Shown here: one piece after another, positions 10,159-23,164 of the stretch
Layout of the letters: each line of letters opens with the position of its first letter
Position numbering within the stretch: position 1 is the first letter of the stretch
NCBI GenBank assembly: GCA_954871525.1
Contig: OX940870.1
Coordinates: forward strand, 13,361,501-13,425,500
Length of the DNA stretch: 64,000 bases
Reading direction: 5' to 3'
Origin: Parietaria judaica
Taxonomy: Eukaryota; Streptophyta; Magnoliopsida; Rosales; Urticaceae
The notes under the pieces: model-generated
Seen by the model: the letters and a program-made list of their open reading frames with translations, nothing else
Database searches by the model: none
What the model was told of the DNA's origin: nothing
Program-made: the position numbers and the translations under genes

Positions 10159-10812
10159 AGTGGCGAATCCAGGCTTTATGGATATGGGGGCCGGAAAAAA
10201 AATATCAATGACATATATACACACCGATAAAAAAAAAATTCAATGTCATCAGATATATACATAAATTTATGATTTTTTTATACATTATATGTTTCATTTA
10301 TTTTTACCATTCATTTTGGTTTTATATACTAATATATACAAATATTTTTTGCCGTTTTCATTTCTTTTTATTTATCTTTTTTTTGTCGTACAAATTTATC
10401 ATGGAATGTACAAAGTTTTTAAATTTAACATTGCTTATACTATAGGATTATATTATATATATTTTATAGTGAATATAAAAAATCATTAAAACATTACTGA
10501 AATTACACAGTTCAATAGTTATAGACCCAATCGTCATAGCTTCTGTAAAAAAAAAAAAAAAACCATCATAGCTATTTTAGGCAAGTTTGGTGAGTCTCGT
10601 GTAATAATCACAAAGTAAACGGATAGTATTGTAAAATTAAAACCATTAATAAAACCATTAATAAAATTAAGATATAAAGGTAAAATAGTAATAGCAACTA
10701 TTGTCCTTCTTCTTCTCCATCACGTTGGTGGCTGAGAGAATGAAAACTTTTCATCGAAAAACACAGCTGCGTCAATGGGGGCCACCTTACTGTTGGCCGT
10801 GGATCCGCCACT
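10159..10812. mobile_element. Terminal-inverted-repeat element, no transposase
   Basis: The insertion is bounded by AGTGGCGAATCCA on the left and TGGATCCGCCACT on the right, 13-bp inverted repeats with one mismatch. It splits a (TAA)n tract that is uninterrupted in unit 2 (18730-18770), so the TSD cannot be read unambiguously. The interior is AT-rich. A 66-codon hydrophobic open stretch at 10289 looks like chance. Ends with GTGGCGGATCCA are common in dispersed plant repeats. The superfamily is not assigned. Confidence 0.65.
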
Positions 10813-11201
10813 GATAATAATCCTATTATCAAATCATATTAACGACTAACTATGAATAAAAATCCAAATGAAAATTTCATTCAAAATTATAAAAATCTAA
10901 ACCATTTTCATAAAAACTGTAAGCTAACTCACACTTATAGACGGCGAAGGTGACGGCGCTATGATAGATTCGACTGCGACGGCAAGTGCATGCTAAACGA
11001 CAGTTAGCACGATTCTTACAGCGGATGTATAAAGTGAAAGAGAAAAATAAAAAAGGAGGAAATTAGAACCACGGCTTTTTACTAAGAAAACGCCTCGGTG
11101 CGGGAATCTCTAACATACAGTACATAAATGAGGCCGCGGCGATCGATTTGGGCATAAGACACGTCTTGGATATTGGAATATACCTCGGCATACAATATGC
11201 C

Positions 11202-13029
11202 TGTTGGACATGTGTCCTTAAACAAGCTGTTTTAACCCATTTGTAAAAGACTATGACTAGTCGTTGAATAAAGATAATACTTATTATGTTAATATTATTA
11301 TAGTTTCAGTAGAGTAAAATAGAATGTTTGATCCATAGTTCATAATGGAATGCAATTATGTTATTATCATCACACCGGAGTCAATGTGAGGAAGAATTTA
11401 TAATCATAATAAATGAACTTAAATTGTCCGTGACCTGATTAACTGGGTGGGAGTCCATTAATTGAAAAGGTCATTAATGTGACTAAGTGATATAATCCTA
11501 TTCTGGATTAAGTGTGTGTGTCACATTCACTAGAAGTGCATTAAGTATGAAGCGTCTTCATACTGGACTGGACCTGACTTAAACTCAAGAAGTTATCATA
11601 TAAGACCGTCACTGATAACTTGAAGTTGAGTCACTAGTAGATGATCAAATGGATATCGATCTAAGTCCTGAGTGATCTTGAGTCTGATCTGTTGACCTGA
11701 TTGTTCTTTGATTTAACCGTGTAAGAACACAATATATTACCGCTGTTCCCAACACTATTATTTTGGGAACATGATAGTCAACAATGAAGGTAGCTTGATC
11801 ATAGATATGGACATCGCATAGCTCTCTTCAGAGTCAAGATGATTCCCTTAATTGTCGATGGTGAGAAGTGAGATTTACCCATGGCCAGCTTATGACTCGT
11901 AATCATAAGTGGGTTGCTCATAATATCATCCGACTGAATTAAGGATGAAAAAGCAGTGAGAGTCAATACGGTAAAAACCGCCTGCTCATGTACTGGATCA
12001 TCAAGTGAAAGATCAATAACCGGAATTTGATTGTATCAATGGAAACCCTGCTGTTATAAGGGAATAATATATACCGTATCACTAAAGAGTACAGCCTCGG
12101 GTCTATAGTGGAATCACTTCGAGGTTTGACGAACATCTAGCGGTTCGTTGGAGCTTAAGTGATACGGGTCCATGGTCCCCAGGATAGCTCCATAACGGAT
12201 GATACGTACGTGATTAAAATACATTCTGGATAATGTTTAATCATTTGGCTCGACTAATAAAACTGACAAGTCTTTGGCAGACGTCAGATAGTTTTATCGT
12301 CAGCGTGGCAAAAGTATCATATTTTGGTACACAGAATTAACTGATAAAAAGAAAGTTAGAGTTTAGATTTTCTATCAGCACCATGTTGAGGTAAATTAAA
12401 TTCTAAGCAACTTTGCTTTTTGAACCAAGTCATTCCGACTTACGGTTTGTGATTTATGGATTTTCTAAGTTTGTGTTCAGTACGACAAGCTATGAAATTA
12501 AATCACATGTCACGAATTTAAATGATGGTGTGGCACCATGACATTTTAATGTGTGATATTGAGATCAGGAATTATTAATATAATTTAATTATTTGGATTT
12601 AATTATTAATATCTTATTAATAATTAATTAATAATTAATAGATTTATATTAATAATAATAATATATATTTAATTATATATTATATGTGTATATCGATATG
12701 AGCAGCAAGAAATGTTCAACCACTTGACACGCATTTGACTTGGTTTGAACTTTTAAATATTTGTGGCATAAGTACCTAATATTTGGTATTTTAGCAAAAA
12801 CCCTAAAATCAATTTAATCCATTGGATCGGAAATGATTTAATATCAACCGTTGGATTAAGATAATTGATTTTTGACCTAACCCTAATTCGAAAATAGTAG
12901 CTTGGTGACCAAGCTTAAGGTTTTCGAATTTGACCTAATTAATTGTATCCGTTGGATCGGTTTAAGATTTAATCTTTACCGTCGGATTGGAAATTAATTA
13001 ATATATATAATAATTAATAATTTTTCGAA

Positions 13030-13071
<42 letters not shown>

Positions 13072-14155
13072 TATATTTCGAAATTTAAATAAGTAGATAA
13101 GATTGGTTTTTGATTTTTACCAAGTCTTTCTTATTTAATTAAATCCCTAATTAATTATATCCATTGGATTTAGATAAGATTGAATCTAAACCTTTGGATT
13201 AGGATAATTAATTATATTTAATAATTATTTTCGAAATTAAATATATATATATATATATTCGAATTATATATAAATAAGATGATAAGATTGGTTTTTGATT
13301 TTTACCAAGTCTTTCTTATTTAATTAAATCCCTAATTAATTATATCCATTGGATTTAGATGAGATTGAATCTAAACCTTTGGATTAAGATAATTAATTAT
13401 ATTTAATATATATAATTTCGAAATTTGGGAGTAAAATTCTCAAATTTGGTTACGGGCTAAAGGCTATAAATAGGGAGCTCATTCTACACATTTTTCACAC
13501 CTTTCCCCCGAGCAAAAACTCGAGCTCTCCCTCTCTCTTTAGGGTCTGCGAGTTTTCTGCTTCTGATCTCTTTTCTGGTTCGGCTTAGGAGATATTTTTC
13601 TCCGGAAGCTTAAAAAGAACCGTCAGTTAAATTTTTGCGACGGAGTCCTGCCGGCGAAGCCCACGCTTCGGTACGAGGAATCCAGGAGAATATCCCGGAA
13701 GATCACGGGAGTTTCCCTCAGCATAGGCGGAGCCCTGCCAAAGTCAGAACGCGCAGCCGGAAGTCGTCAATGAGGTACGGCCTTATGCATTGGGTCAATA
13801 AATGCAAAATTCCTTTTATTGTATTTATTTATTTTCCATAGACATTAGATTTAATAACGTTGTTATGAAATTAATTGTGATAATTAAATTGCCAATTATT
13901 TATCCGGTCGCTTTATCCAAATTATTCGATGTCAGTACGTTGTTACGGTGTAACTTTTCCGACCTAAAATTATTTTTGAAGTTACCCGGACGGACTGATG
14001 AGAGCGGAATATTCGAGGTAATTTGGACGGGACGTTAAAAGTTTTTTTAATGAATTTGCAATCGAAGCTATTTCGTTATTTTTCAAAGGTAAATTGGCAT
14101 ATTAGTATATCCTATTTCCAATAAATGGCGTCGGAGCTATATCCAATTTCCAACA
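11202..14155 (+). mobile_element. Solo long LTR, 2954 bp
   Basis: Begins TGTTGGACATGTG, ends TTTCCAACA (TGTTGG/CCAACA inverted termini) and is flanked by the 5-bp direct repeat ATGCC (11197-11201 and 14156-14160). The empty site is present in unit 2 (ATATGCCAATATCC near 19141). The plus-strand TATA box CTATAAATAG (13464-13473) is followed by a pyrimidine-rich leader, a GC-rich block and an AATAAA at about 13798, the U3-R-U5 layout of an LTR. No gag or pol is present, so this is a solo LTR left by LTR-LTR recombination, or a member of a large non-autonomous family. It contains repeats of AATCCAATGGATT-like words in both orientations. Confidence 0.9.
13464..13473 (+). promoter_or_regulatory. 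LTR TATA box
   Basis: CTATAAATAG inside the solo LTR, followed about 30 bp later by CATTCTACACATTTTTCACA, which is conserved in the other copies and is the likely transcript start region. The matching site in the copy at 60185 is CCTATAAAAGG near 62059. Confidence 0.6.
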
Positions 14156-15477
14156 ATGCCAATATCCCTCGGCATATAATACTAACACGCCGCGGTACTC
14201 ACCATAAGATCAATAATTAAACTACTTAAATATAAGCCGCGACACTCTACATATAAAGGCCGCGTCGATTGCCCATGAAAGCCTCGTCTTCTCATAATTT
14301 TTGGGTGATTTCAGACAATGTCCTGGATACGTAGTATATGTACTCTACGATGCGGTTACTTAACTAAACGAACACGGATTCATTAGTAAGATGTAAATAA
14401 AAAATTAATGTTTTAAAGCGTTCGCGGTCGCTTTTTATAATTCTTTTGCTAAGTTTCTTTCTCTGATTTGTATACACGTAACGGTTATCTTTTCTGAACT
14501 TCTTATACTGTGGCTAAAAAAGAAAGAAACATCATAACAAAAATATGTAACATACATTACCAGGCTGCGGCAAATACGATTTGGGAATAAGACACGTCTT
14601 GGATATTGGATATATACCTCGACATATAATAGTAAAACTCCGTGGTACACACCATTAGGTCAATAATTAAATTACTTAAAGGTAAGCCATGACACTTTGC
14701 ATATAATGGCCGCGTCGAATGTCCATAACAACATCGGCTTATTGTAAATTTTGGGCGGTTTTAGACAACGTCATGAATATGTAGTTTATTTAGGAAATGC
14801 AGCGGTTATATAACTAAACTAACCGCGGTTTAGTTCCTTAGATGTCAATGAAAATTCAACATTTTGAAGACGTTGTGGAAAAGGATAAAGCCACGGTTTT
14901 TTTTTGTTTTAGGGTCGAGGCATGTTTTCAACATCTTCGTTCAAGCACAATTTTTGAAAGCACGCCTCGGGGACGTCGTAAAACAAAATAAGCCGCGGTT
15001 TTTTATAACACAAACAACGGTTCCGCCAAACAACAAGCACGTTTCGTGAAGTGTTGTGGAAAGTGTGTACTGTTATCAACTATTTGTTCTAGTGTATAAA
15101 TATACATGTGGGTAAAGGTTAAACCATTTTGTCTTGATGATGTCATCAGTGACATAAATAGAAAAAAACTAACGGGAAGATCGATGAAGTCTACCGATTA
15201 GCCAAAAAAATGTACTTAAGCATTTTTTAAATAATTTTTTTAAGCTAACTATGTGGCAGCATTTTTAAATAACTTAAATACTTTTACTCTGAATAACCCA
15301 AATAAAATAAACTGTGATAAATATAAATATTATGATATACAAAATAACTAGTGCAATTTCCCTTTTTAATTTAGACATTTAGTGCAATTTATATATTTCA
15401 AACTTTTATGTTCTTTTTAACCCATTTATTTTCGCTACTAATGATTAGAATACACTATGTTTTTAATATAATTAGTA

Positions 15478-15837
15478 GCGAAATAAATACTCTATATTTT
15501 TTTTACTTTTACAATCACATATTTTTTACGTTGGAAGTTTTCATTGTATTATTTTTCCCAACTAAATTTGTCAATATTTATTATTTTACTTGTCTAAAAA
15601 TAATTCATCCATTATGTCAATTTAGTTAACATACTTTTGAATGTATCATTAATATTACTAGCGAAATAAATACTCTATATTTTTTTTACTTTTACAATCA
15701 CATATTTTTACGTTGGAAGTTTTCATTGTATTATTTTTCACAACTAAATTTGTCAATATTTATTATTTTACTTGTCTAAAAATAATTCATCCATTATGTC
15801 AATTTAGTTAACATACTTTTGAATGTATCATTAATAT
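15478..15837. repeat. Two tandem copies of a 180-bp segment
   Basis: The segment starting GCGAAATAAATACTCTATAT recurs about 181 bp later with only a few changes, both ending near GAATGTATCATTAATA. Unit 2 has a single copy (42222-42394). This is a recent local duplication in unit 1. Confidence 0.85.
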
Positions 15838-17626
15838 CGAGCACGTACGACTTTCGAGAGACCGAATTTTATTAAGAGCACATTCAAAATTGTGAAGTTG
15901 ACGCTTTTACAAAAGTTGAACTCCTGGAGGTTGGGTCGAGATGGAAATCTCGAATTCCAAACATCTGAAATGGGTCATGAGCGTTTTGATCCCATTGAGG
16001 ACCCTTTTGAAAGGGGAATAACGGTTAGCAGAGTGAAAGAAGGTTGCTAAAAGTTCAACTATTTCAAGGTTCAGTATAAATTCCAATGCTACTTACGTTA
16101 AGGATGACAATGTTAGAATTCTGAATCTACGCCTTTATTCTTCGGTTGAATTTGTCACTTTGATTGCGGCGTTTGGCTTAACACTCTCGGTCTTTGAATT
16201 GAACTACATATATATTTATATATACACTAATTGCTACAGTTAACTTAGATATATTATGCTCTCCCAAGATATTTAAAGTATGGAATAGAAAACATATCTG
16301 CTCTGTGTCTTTCACTATGTCAAAGGGTTATCTTCTTCAATAGTAAATGTGGAAAGGAATAGAAGAAAGACGGAAAACGACTTGTCGGGGTGAAAATCGG
16401 TACTAGTATCGATATTGGTTTTAAACCTCTAATGCAATTGCTTTTCAATTTTATGAATGATGTATGAACCTGTAAAAATGCGGCTTTGTATGCCATATAT
16501 TGAGCAAAATATCGTACCTCAAAACGAAATAAAATAGTCCATACTTACATATATATTCTTTAAATCAAATAAATTTTGCGTATATTCCTCAAGCTGCTTC
16601 TTTGTCTTCATCTTCAATATATTTTAACAATAATTGGGTATGGAAATTAGTAAAGTAATACATATGTCTGTAATAAATAGTTAAATACCATTAAGTATTT
16701 TAACACGAGAGACTATATAAATTTTTATGGAGTAATGTCATCGAAGAGAGTTCATGTTTATGGACTGTTTTTTTAATTTTTAATTTTCGTCATTTTGATA
16801 TATATTATGAGGTAATGTTAGTTTTTGCTATTGCCCTAAGATATTGAAAGCCTAAAATACCAATCATCTATTGTTCTTGATTGTTTATCATAAAATGTAT
16901 AATCTCAACAAAAATAAAAAAAATTGAGTCCATAAAAAGCCATGATATATGAAGAATATTGACTAGCTTTAAAGCTTGACCATGATTTTCATTGAAGACA
17001 TGCTATTTTTATTTTTCTTTTTTCAACAATATTTTTTTAAAATAAACAATACATAATATGATTATTTGAAGAAAAAAAAATCTTGGGTATAAAAACATGA
17101 ATCACAGTGAAATAAGCGAAAGAAAAACCAAAGTAATCGTTTTTAAATATATATTGTTTTAATTTAATTATAAATATCAGATAAGTTAAAATAGTCCAAA
17201 CTTACAAAGATATTCTTCAAATAAAAAAATTTAGTGTATATCTTCATTCAAAAAATCAAAATTATCCTTACCCTATAAACAATTTAAAAATATTATATAT
17301 ACTGAAACAATTTTCTTCTTTTCTTTATCTTTAATAAATTGATAATAAAATATAAAATTAACTTATAAAAAAATATACTATCAAAATTATGAATACCATA
17401 TAAATATAACCATCGGTTCTTTGTTTTAAAGATAAAAGGTATATTATCTTCTTCCGGAAATCTGTATCAAATTTCGGTTTCCCAAATCCTAATCCTAATC
17501 CAATTAGATTAAAAAAAATGTATTAATAGGGCATGCAAGCTTCATTGGAGGCACTCGAATTCTCTCTCTAGAAGCAAGCAAATCCCTGCCTTCTCTCTCC
17601 TCTCTCTCATCGACACAGTTACGGAG

Positions 17627-18509
17627 ATGTCTTCCGGTAAGAAGATCACGCTTAGGAGCTCCGATGGAGCGACCTTCGAGGTTGAGCAGGCGGTGGCCAT
17701 GGAGTCTCAGACGATCAAGCACATGATCGAGGACGACTGCGTCGACAATGGAGTCCCCCTCCCCAACGTCACCGGCCAGATTCTCTCCAAGGTCATCGAG
17801 TACTGCAAGAAGCACGTCGACGCCGCGACGCCCGAGCCCGACACCTCCGCCGCGCCGCCGACCTCCGAAGACCGCCCCGCCAATGACCTCAAGAACTGGG
17901 ACGCCGAGTTCGTCAAGGTCGAGCAGGCCACGCTCTTCGATCTCATCCTGGTAGGGTTTCCGATTTCTTGATTGATTTGGTTGATCGATTGTTCGATAAA
18001 TATGGTTTTTCTGCTATTTGAGTAAGGGCTTTTGGGTTGTGTTGGAGCTACATCGTTTTTTCTCTTTCGGTCATACATTAGGAATAAGCTCGTTTCTCTT
18101 TGTATGAACTTGTGTTGTGTTCAGACTTTAATCATGATACCGATTTTGTCTGGTGAATAAATATAGGCACACGTTACTATTTACTAGTATATTACACGTT
18201 ACTTGTTTTGTATTCCGTCGATTTCTTTTGGTGAATAACTTGTTTCGTATTCCGTCGATTTCTTTTGGTGGACAAATATACGCTCACATTACTAGTATCT
18301 TATTGTTTCTTCTTCGGACTTGGGCGTGTCTGTAGGCCGCTAACTACTTGAACATCAAGAGCTTGTTGGACCTGACGTGCCAGGCGGTGGCAGACATGAT
18401 CAAGGACATGACCCCGGAGGAGATTCGTAAGACGTTCAACATCAAGAACGACTTCACGCCCGAGGAAGAGGCGGAGGTTCGCCGTGAAAACCAATGGGCC
18501 TTCGAGTAG
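17627..18509 (+). CDS. SKP1: SKP1-like protein, copy 2
   Basis: Exons 17627-17950 and 18336-18509, same structure and length (165 residues) as copy 1. Differences from copy 1 are few and conservative: GV for GI before PLPNV, a Gly for Ser in NVTGQIL, and KVEQ for KVDQ; exon 2 encodes the same protein. It also carries the unusual [12 protein letters not shown]. The upstream Mutator-like insertion seen in copies 1 and 3 is absent here and the site is empty. The intron is about 385 bp and contains a partial internal repeat of TTTCGTATTCCGTCGATTTC. The frame is intact. Its role as SCF adaptor follows from the family. Confidence 0.95.
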
Positions 18510-18728
18510 ACGTATAGGCGGAAATAGGTGTTAGGACTTCGGACCCTAGCAATTTTCTTTCTAGTACTAATTTTTAGTAGATTTTCTCTTTAACCCCAAC
18601 ATTATTAGATTATTGGTATAGTGTTGGATGCCTACATACATTTAAAATGTTTGTATATGGTTGAATAAATAATGATGATATTAATTAATTTTATTATTTA
18701 CATTGTGATCTTAACCGAAAGCTATGCT

Positions 18729-18771
<43 letters not shown>

Positions 18772-19235
18772 TTATCAAATCATAACAAGAAGTTACTTTG
18801 AATAAAAATCCAAACGAAATTTTCATTCAAAATTACATTAATCTAAACCATTTTCATAAAACCTATAACCTAACTCACACTTGTGGACGGCGAAGGTGAC
18901 GGCGCGATGACAGAGGCGACCGCGATGGCAACTGCGTGCGAAACGACGGTTAGCAGGATTATTACGGTGGCTGTATAAAGTGAAAGAGAAGGATTAAAGA
19001 AGAGGACATTAGCACCGCGACTTTATATTAAGAAAACGCCTCGGTACGGGAATCTCTAACATACATTACCAAAATGAGGCCGTAGCGATCGATTTGGGCA
19101 TAAGACACGTCTTAGATATTGGCATATACCTCGGCGTATTATATGCCAATATCCCTCGGCATATAATACTAACACGCCGCGGTACTCACCATTAGGTCAA
19201 TAATTAAAGTTAGAGTGATATAGCCAATATCAAAA

Positions 19236-22172
19236 AATTAAAGAAAAACCCATGAAATGCCAAAAAAAACCACCTAAGGTTTGAGGGAAATGCCCATAGT
19301 TTAAATTAATTCATTTATCCCCATATTACATTAATTTTGGACAATAATAACCATGTTCTTAATTATAATGTTTTCTAATATTTATTTTTGTTTAAAATTA
19401 TTTCGAAATTCATTTCCCTGAAATTATGGTTGATTTATTCCCATATTTATCAGATTTCAATTTAGTTTGTTACTTTGACCAAAATAAAAATTAAAAATTT
19501 AAATAGTGCATTTATTTCTCTCACCTTTCTCTCGTTTCTTTCTTCCTTCGAACACCAGAACCTTCCTCTCTCCCATTCTCTCTCATTCGCTCATACTCAT
19601 CCGTTGCTCTTCTCGTCCGTCGCGCCACATCCCCCTTCGCTCCTCCTTGTCCGTCGCGTCTCATTCTCCGTAGAGCCTCCTTCTTCGCCGCGACTCCTTC
19701 TTCGGTTAGCATAAAAGGATTTTGCCCTAAGTCCAGTTCGAGAAAACACATATCGGTAAGTATATTTGTTCGATTTAAATCATTGCATGTTGATTTAAGA
19801 CGTTAATTAGATCTTTACACAATTTTTGTGATAATTTTTACCGATTTTTGTAAATAATGAAATTACAGATGAACATGCTCCTTGTTCGACTGGTATTTGG
19901 ACTTAATCTTGATTTCGGTTTATGGTTTTTAATCTGTTTGAGTGACAAGAACTGTAAAAATAATTACGTTAATTTTCGTAAATATTTTTACACGAATATG
20001 GATGTATACACAAATTTTGGGATGATTTTTGCCGATATTTGTAAATGATGAACTTACAGATGAACTTTATCTGTTCAACTGGGATTTGGACTGTGATTTT
20101 CATTTCGGTTTAGGGTTTTTAATCTCTTATAGTGATAAAATTGTGTAAATATAATTACAGAAAATTTTTGTGAATACATTTACAGAAAATTGTGTAAATT
20201 TTTTTGAATACATTTACAGAAAACTTGGTAAATATAATTACAGAAAAATTTGTAAATATTTTTACACTAACCGGCAGTTATTTTTGTGATTTTATTCTGT
20301 AGTGATTGTATTCAGAAATGTTCCTGTTTTAAATTTTCGGATATACACTTACAAGGATTGTAATTGTATTTACAGTTTCAAATTGATATATTTATATACC
20401 ATTCAATATAGAATGTACAGTTTGTTGACTCTTTAGTAATTGATGCTCTTTTGTTCCTATGATTAAGGAAATAAAATCGACCGATCCTTCCATGGCGTCG
20501 TCTAGTTCTAACGTGCGCACAAGATCCAAAACTTCAAAAGGTAACGTGTATGTTATATCATGCATTTTATCATTGATATGTCTTTTTAAAGGAATTTCAA
20601 ATTAATCTGGGATGAAATTAGTAGGACATCTTTGTACCTATTTGGTTGTGTTGCTATTCAACCAAGTTGCGTTTTTATAGGAATGGAGACAAGCCCTGTT
20701 GGTCTTGTTGTAAAGCATCTCGCACTACGACAAAACCTGTTGCGTTAGATGAGCAGCCAAAACAATCCACGAACAAGGAGCACGTGGGTCAGACACATAG
20801 TGTTCAGATTAAGGTAATATTTTTTTCATTTAAGGTTTTAAATTATATTTCGTAAACATACTTACAAATTGAACTGTAAATATACTTACGACTTACTAAT
20901 ATACCTCGTACTTTTTGCAGTATATTGTCCCGGAAGTCTCTAGACACAATGGTATGAAGACCATTACGTACCAGCGAACGCCTATGATTGAGAGAATCGA
21001 GAAATCAATTGCTACTCGTCCAAGATGTATAGAGGGTTTCAAGAATGGTCCATTTGGTCAATTCTTGGATTTCAAACAACAACAGACTCCATCACGATTC
21101 TTCCACAATCTTGTTATCCTTATGGTTGAGGGACACGGCGACAAGCTATATTAACATAAATGTTGCAAAAGTAAAAGCATATTGTGAAAAGAATTACATC
21201 TTAGTTGGCCAAACAAAATCATATATACGTAAAAATATTTACAATACAATTCCCTGGATTAAAAACCAGATTTACATATAATGAGGCCAAAGGAAAACAT
21301 ATTTTTGTAAAAAAATAAACAAAATATGTGACAAAACTATAACCAAATTTAATAAATATATTTTCATAATTGCATGATGTGGAAAACCATTATCCGTAAA
21401 TACATTTACACTAAGTGATGTAGTTTCGTAAAAATATTTACAAATCGTGCATAGTACAAGATTAATTTAGAAACCATAACCAATCTTTGTAAACAGGCAA
21501 AACGTAGATCCATTTTTCCAAACCAAATCATATTTTCGTAAACAAATTAACGGGATAATCAATTCGTAAGTTTCTTCAATGAAAAAAATATTAACAAAGT
21601 ATTTCGACAGAGAATTTCACACCCGCATGTGATGATGTAAATATACACTCATGTAAATAAACGAAGAATATGCGTAAATATACTCACCAATGTCAAGATC
21701 AAATGTTGTCAAAGGATTGAAAATATCTTCTGAGAATGCGTTCAATGTTATGGAATAAAGCTTCAAAAAACAAAAATGGTTCTACATATAAAAATCTCGA
21801 TATACCAATTGATTTGAATTTTTTTTGTAAAAGAAATTGGCGGAAAAAAACCAAAAATTCAAATTATTTGTTACTAATTAGTAGGGAAAAAATATTCATA
21901 TTTAATGGTCAACGTGATTTGTATAATATATCCAAGATATTACTAATTAATAGGGGAGATTAGTTGCTATTTGCAACATTTAAGGAATTATTCTGAATAT
22001 TTAATTAAAAAAAACGAATTACCATCATTAATCGTGATTTTCTGGCATAAATTAGAAGGGCAATTTAGTCCACTTTTCAATTTTAAGGTGGTTATGTTTA
22101 CCAAATTTAGAAATGGGCATTTTTTTGAAACCTTGACCCATAAATGGGCATTTGCCTCTTTAACCCAAAAAA
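19236..22172. mobile_element. Inner Mutator-like element (approximate ends)
   Basis: The left end (TTAAAGAAAAACCCATG, AAATGCC, AAGGTTTGAGG, AAATGCCCAT) and the reverse complement of the right end (GTTAAAGAGGCAAATGCC, TCAAGGTTTC, AAATGCCCAT) match in order and spacing, so the two ends are inverted repeats. The flanking words CAAAAAATTA and CAAAAAATAA may be a slightly decayed TSD. The interior has a GC-rich leader (19500-19750), short exon-like stretches and many GTAAATA/TATTTAC inverted words. Exact borders are uncertain by about 10 bp. Confidence 0.55.
20492..21154 (+). pseudogene. Exon fragments, possibly DUF1985/ULP1-type transposon gene
   Basis: Three exon-like pieces: MASSSSNVRTRSKTSKG from 20492 followed by GTAACG; a stretch ending HSVQIK| with donor GTAATA at about 20814; and, after an acceptor TTTTTGCAG at 20920, a 78-codon piece 20921-21154. 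The last piece contains MIERIEKSIATRPRC and GPFGQFLDFKQ, then RFFHNLVILMVEG and a stop. It resembles the start of the DUF1985 domain found in plant Mutator-like elements that carry ULP1-like cysteine proteases. No protease part follows. Composition and splice sites support a gene remnant; the family assignment is tentative. Confidence 0.35.
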
Positions 22173-22321
22173 TAATTAGTCAAACAGCCATTGTTTTGAT
22201 TAAAATTGTCAAATAGCCATCAAACCATTTTGATAAATCATAAATACCTTTTTACCCTCATACTCTCATACTCTCTCTATTCGATAACCCCTCTCTTCGA
22301 CCTGCCCAATATTTTTCACGA

Positions 22322-22495
22322 GCCTTTCTCCGTCTCCGACCTCCGTCATCTCCGTCGCCGACCTCCGTTCTGTCTCCATCACCGACCTCAGTGCCATCTC
22401 TGTCGCCGACCTCTGTTCCATCTCCGTTGCCGACCTCTGTTCCGTCTCCGTCGCCGACTTCCGTTCTGTCTCCGTCGCCGACCTCTGTGCGCTGC
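22322..22495 (+). repeat. 24-bp GC-rich minisatellite
   Basis: About seven copies of a 24-bp unit around TCTCCGTCGCCGACCTCTGT. In one frame it reads as an Arg/Pro/Leu/Cys-rich peptide, in another as a Ser/Pro/Thr-rich one. A later stretch 22571-22728 (VEPAVETVVVPVAETV and similar, with repeated ETV) may be an exon of the same captured or element-encoded gene; it ends at a TAA. No family is recognised. Confidence 0.7.
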
Positions 22496-23164
22496 CATCA
22501 TCGCACGGAGGTTAATTTGGTTTTGGTTTAATGTATCAATCGATTTTATGTGTAATCGGTTTCAGTTGCAAATAAAGAAACAGATGTTGAACCGGCAGTG
22601 GAAACCGTAGTTGTGCCGGTAGCGGAAACGGTATCGATGGCAGAGGAAACGTCAATTAATCCGGCAACGGAAACGGTATCAAAAGCGCCATTCATAATTG
22701 ATAATGCTACATCTGTGGTGGGTTACAAATAATAATTCCGTTAATTTTCTATACTATTGCATAACATTCACTAACATTAAGTGTGTTATTTTTATTGCAT
22801 GTTTGTTATGTTGTTGATAAGCAGTTTTGGAATCCGTTACAAAGGATCCCTTGCCATTCAAGATTAAAGGTGATGGAAGATGTACGAAGACACTTAAGAA
22901 GACACTCAATAACGGAAAACCAACAAAGTATTTGTTACATTTATATTTGTTTATGTCATTTGACTATATTTGACTACATTGATTAGGTTTTGGCTTCATG
23001 TATTAATCGATTTCCTGATTAATCGATTTTGGGATTGAATTAATGAGTTAATTTGGTTTTGATTTCAAGTATTCATCGATTTTATGGTTAATCGGTTTCA
23101 TGTATTAACGTATTAATGTGGTTAATATACTTGTATTAATGTGATTAATTACTTGTTTATGTTA

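Larger units (their letters stand above)
7629..16150 (+). repeat. SKP1 segmental duplication, unit 1
   Basis: The unit starts at AATTGGTCACTTTGATTGCGG and ends where the same words recur as unit 2 (16151). Without the Mutator-like element (7875-8469), the terminal-inverted-repeat insertion (10159-10812) and the solo LTR (11202-14155), it is about 4.3 kb. After the gene come a conserved spacer with the phrase GACGGCGAAGGTGACGGCG, a block repeated in tandem within the unit (11131-11201 plus 14156-14530, then 14566-14870) and the 180-bp tandem repeat at 15478. The TE-free parts align with units 2 and 3. Confidence 0.85.
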
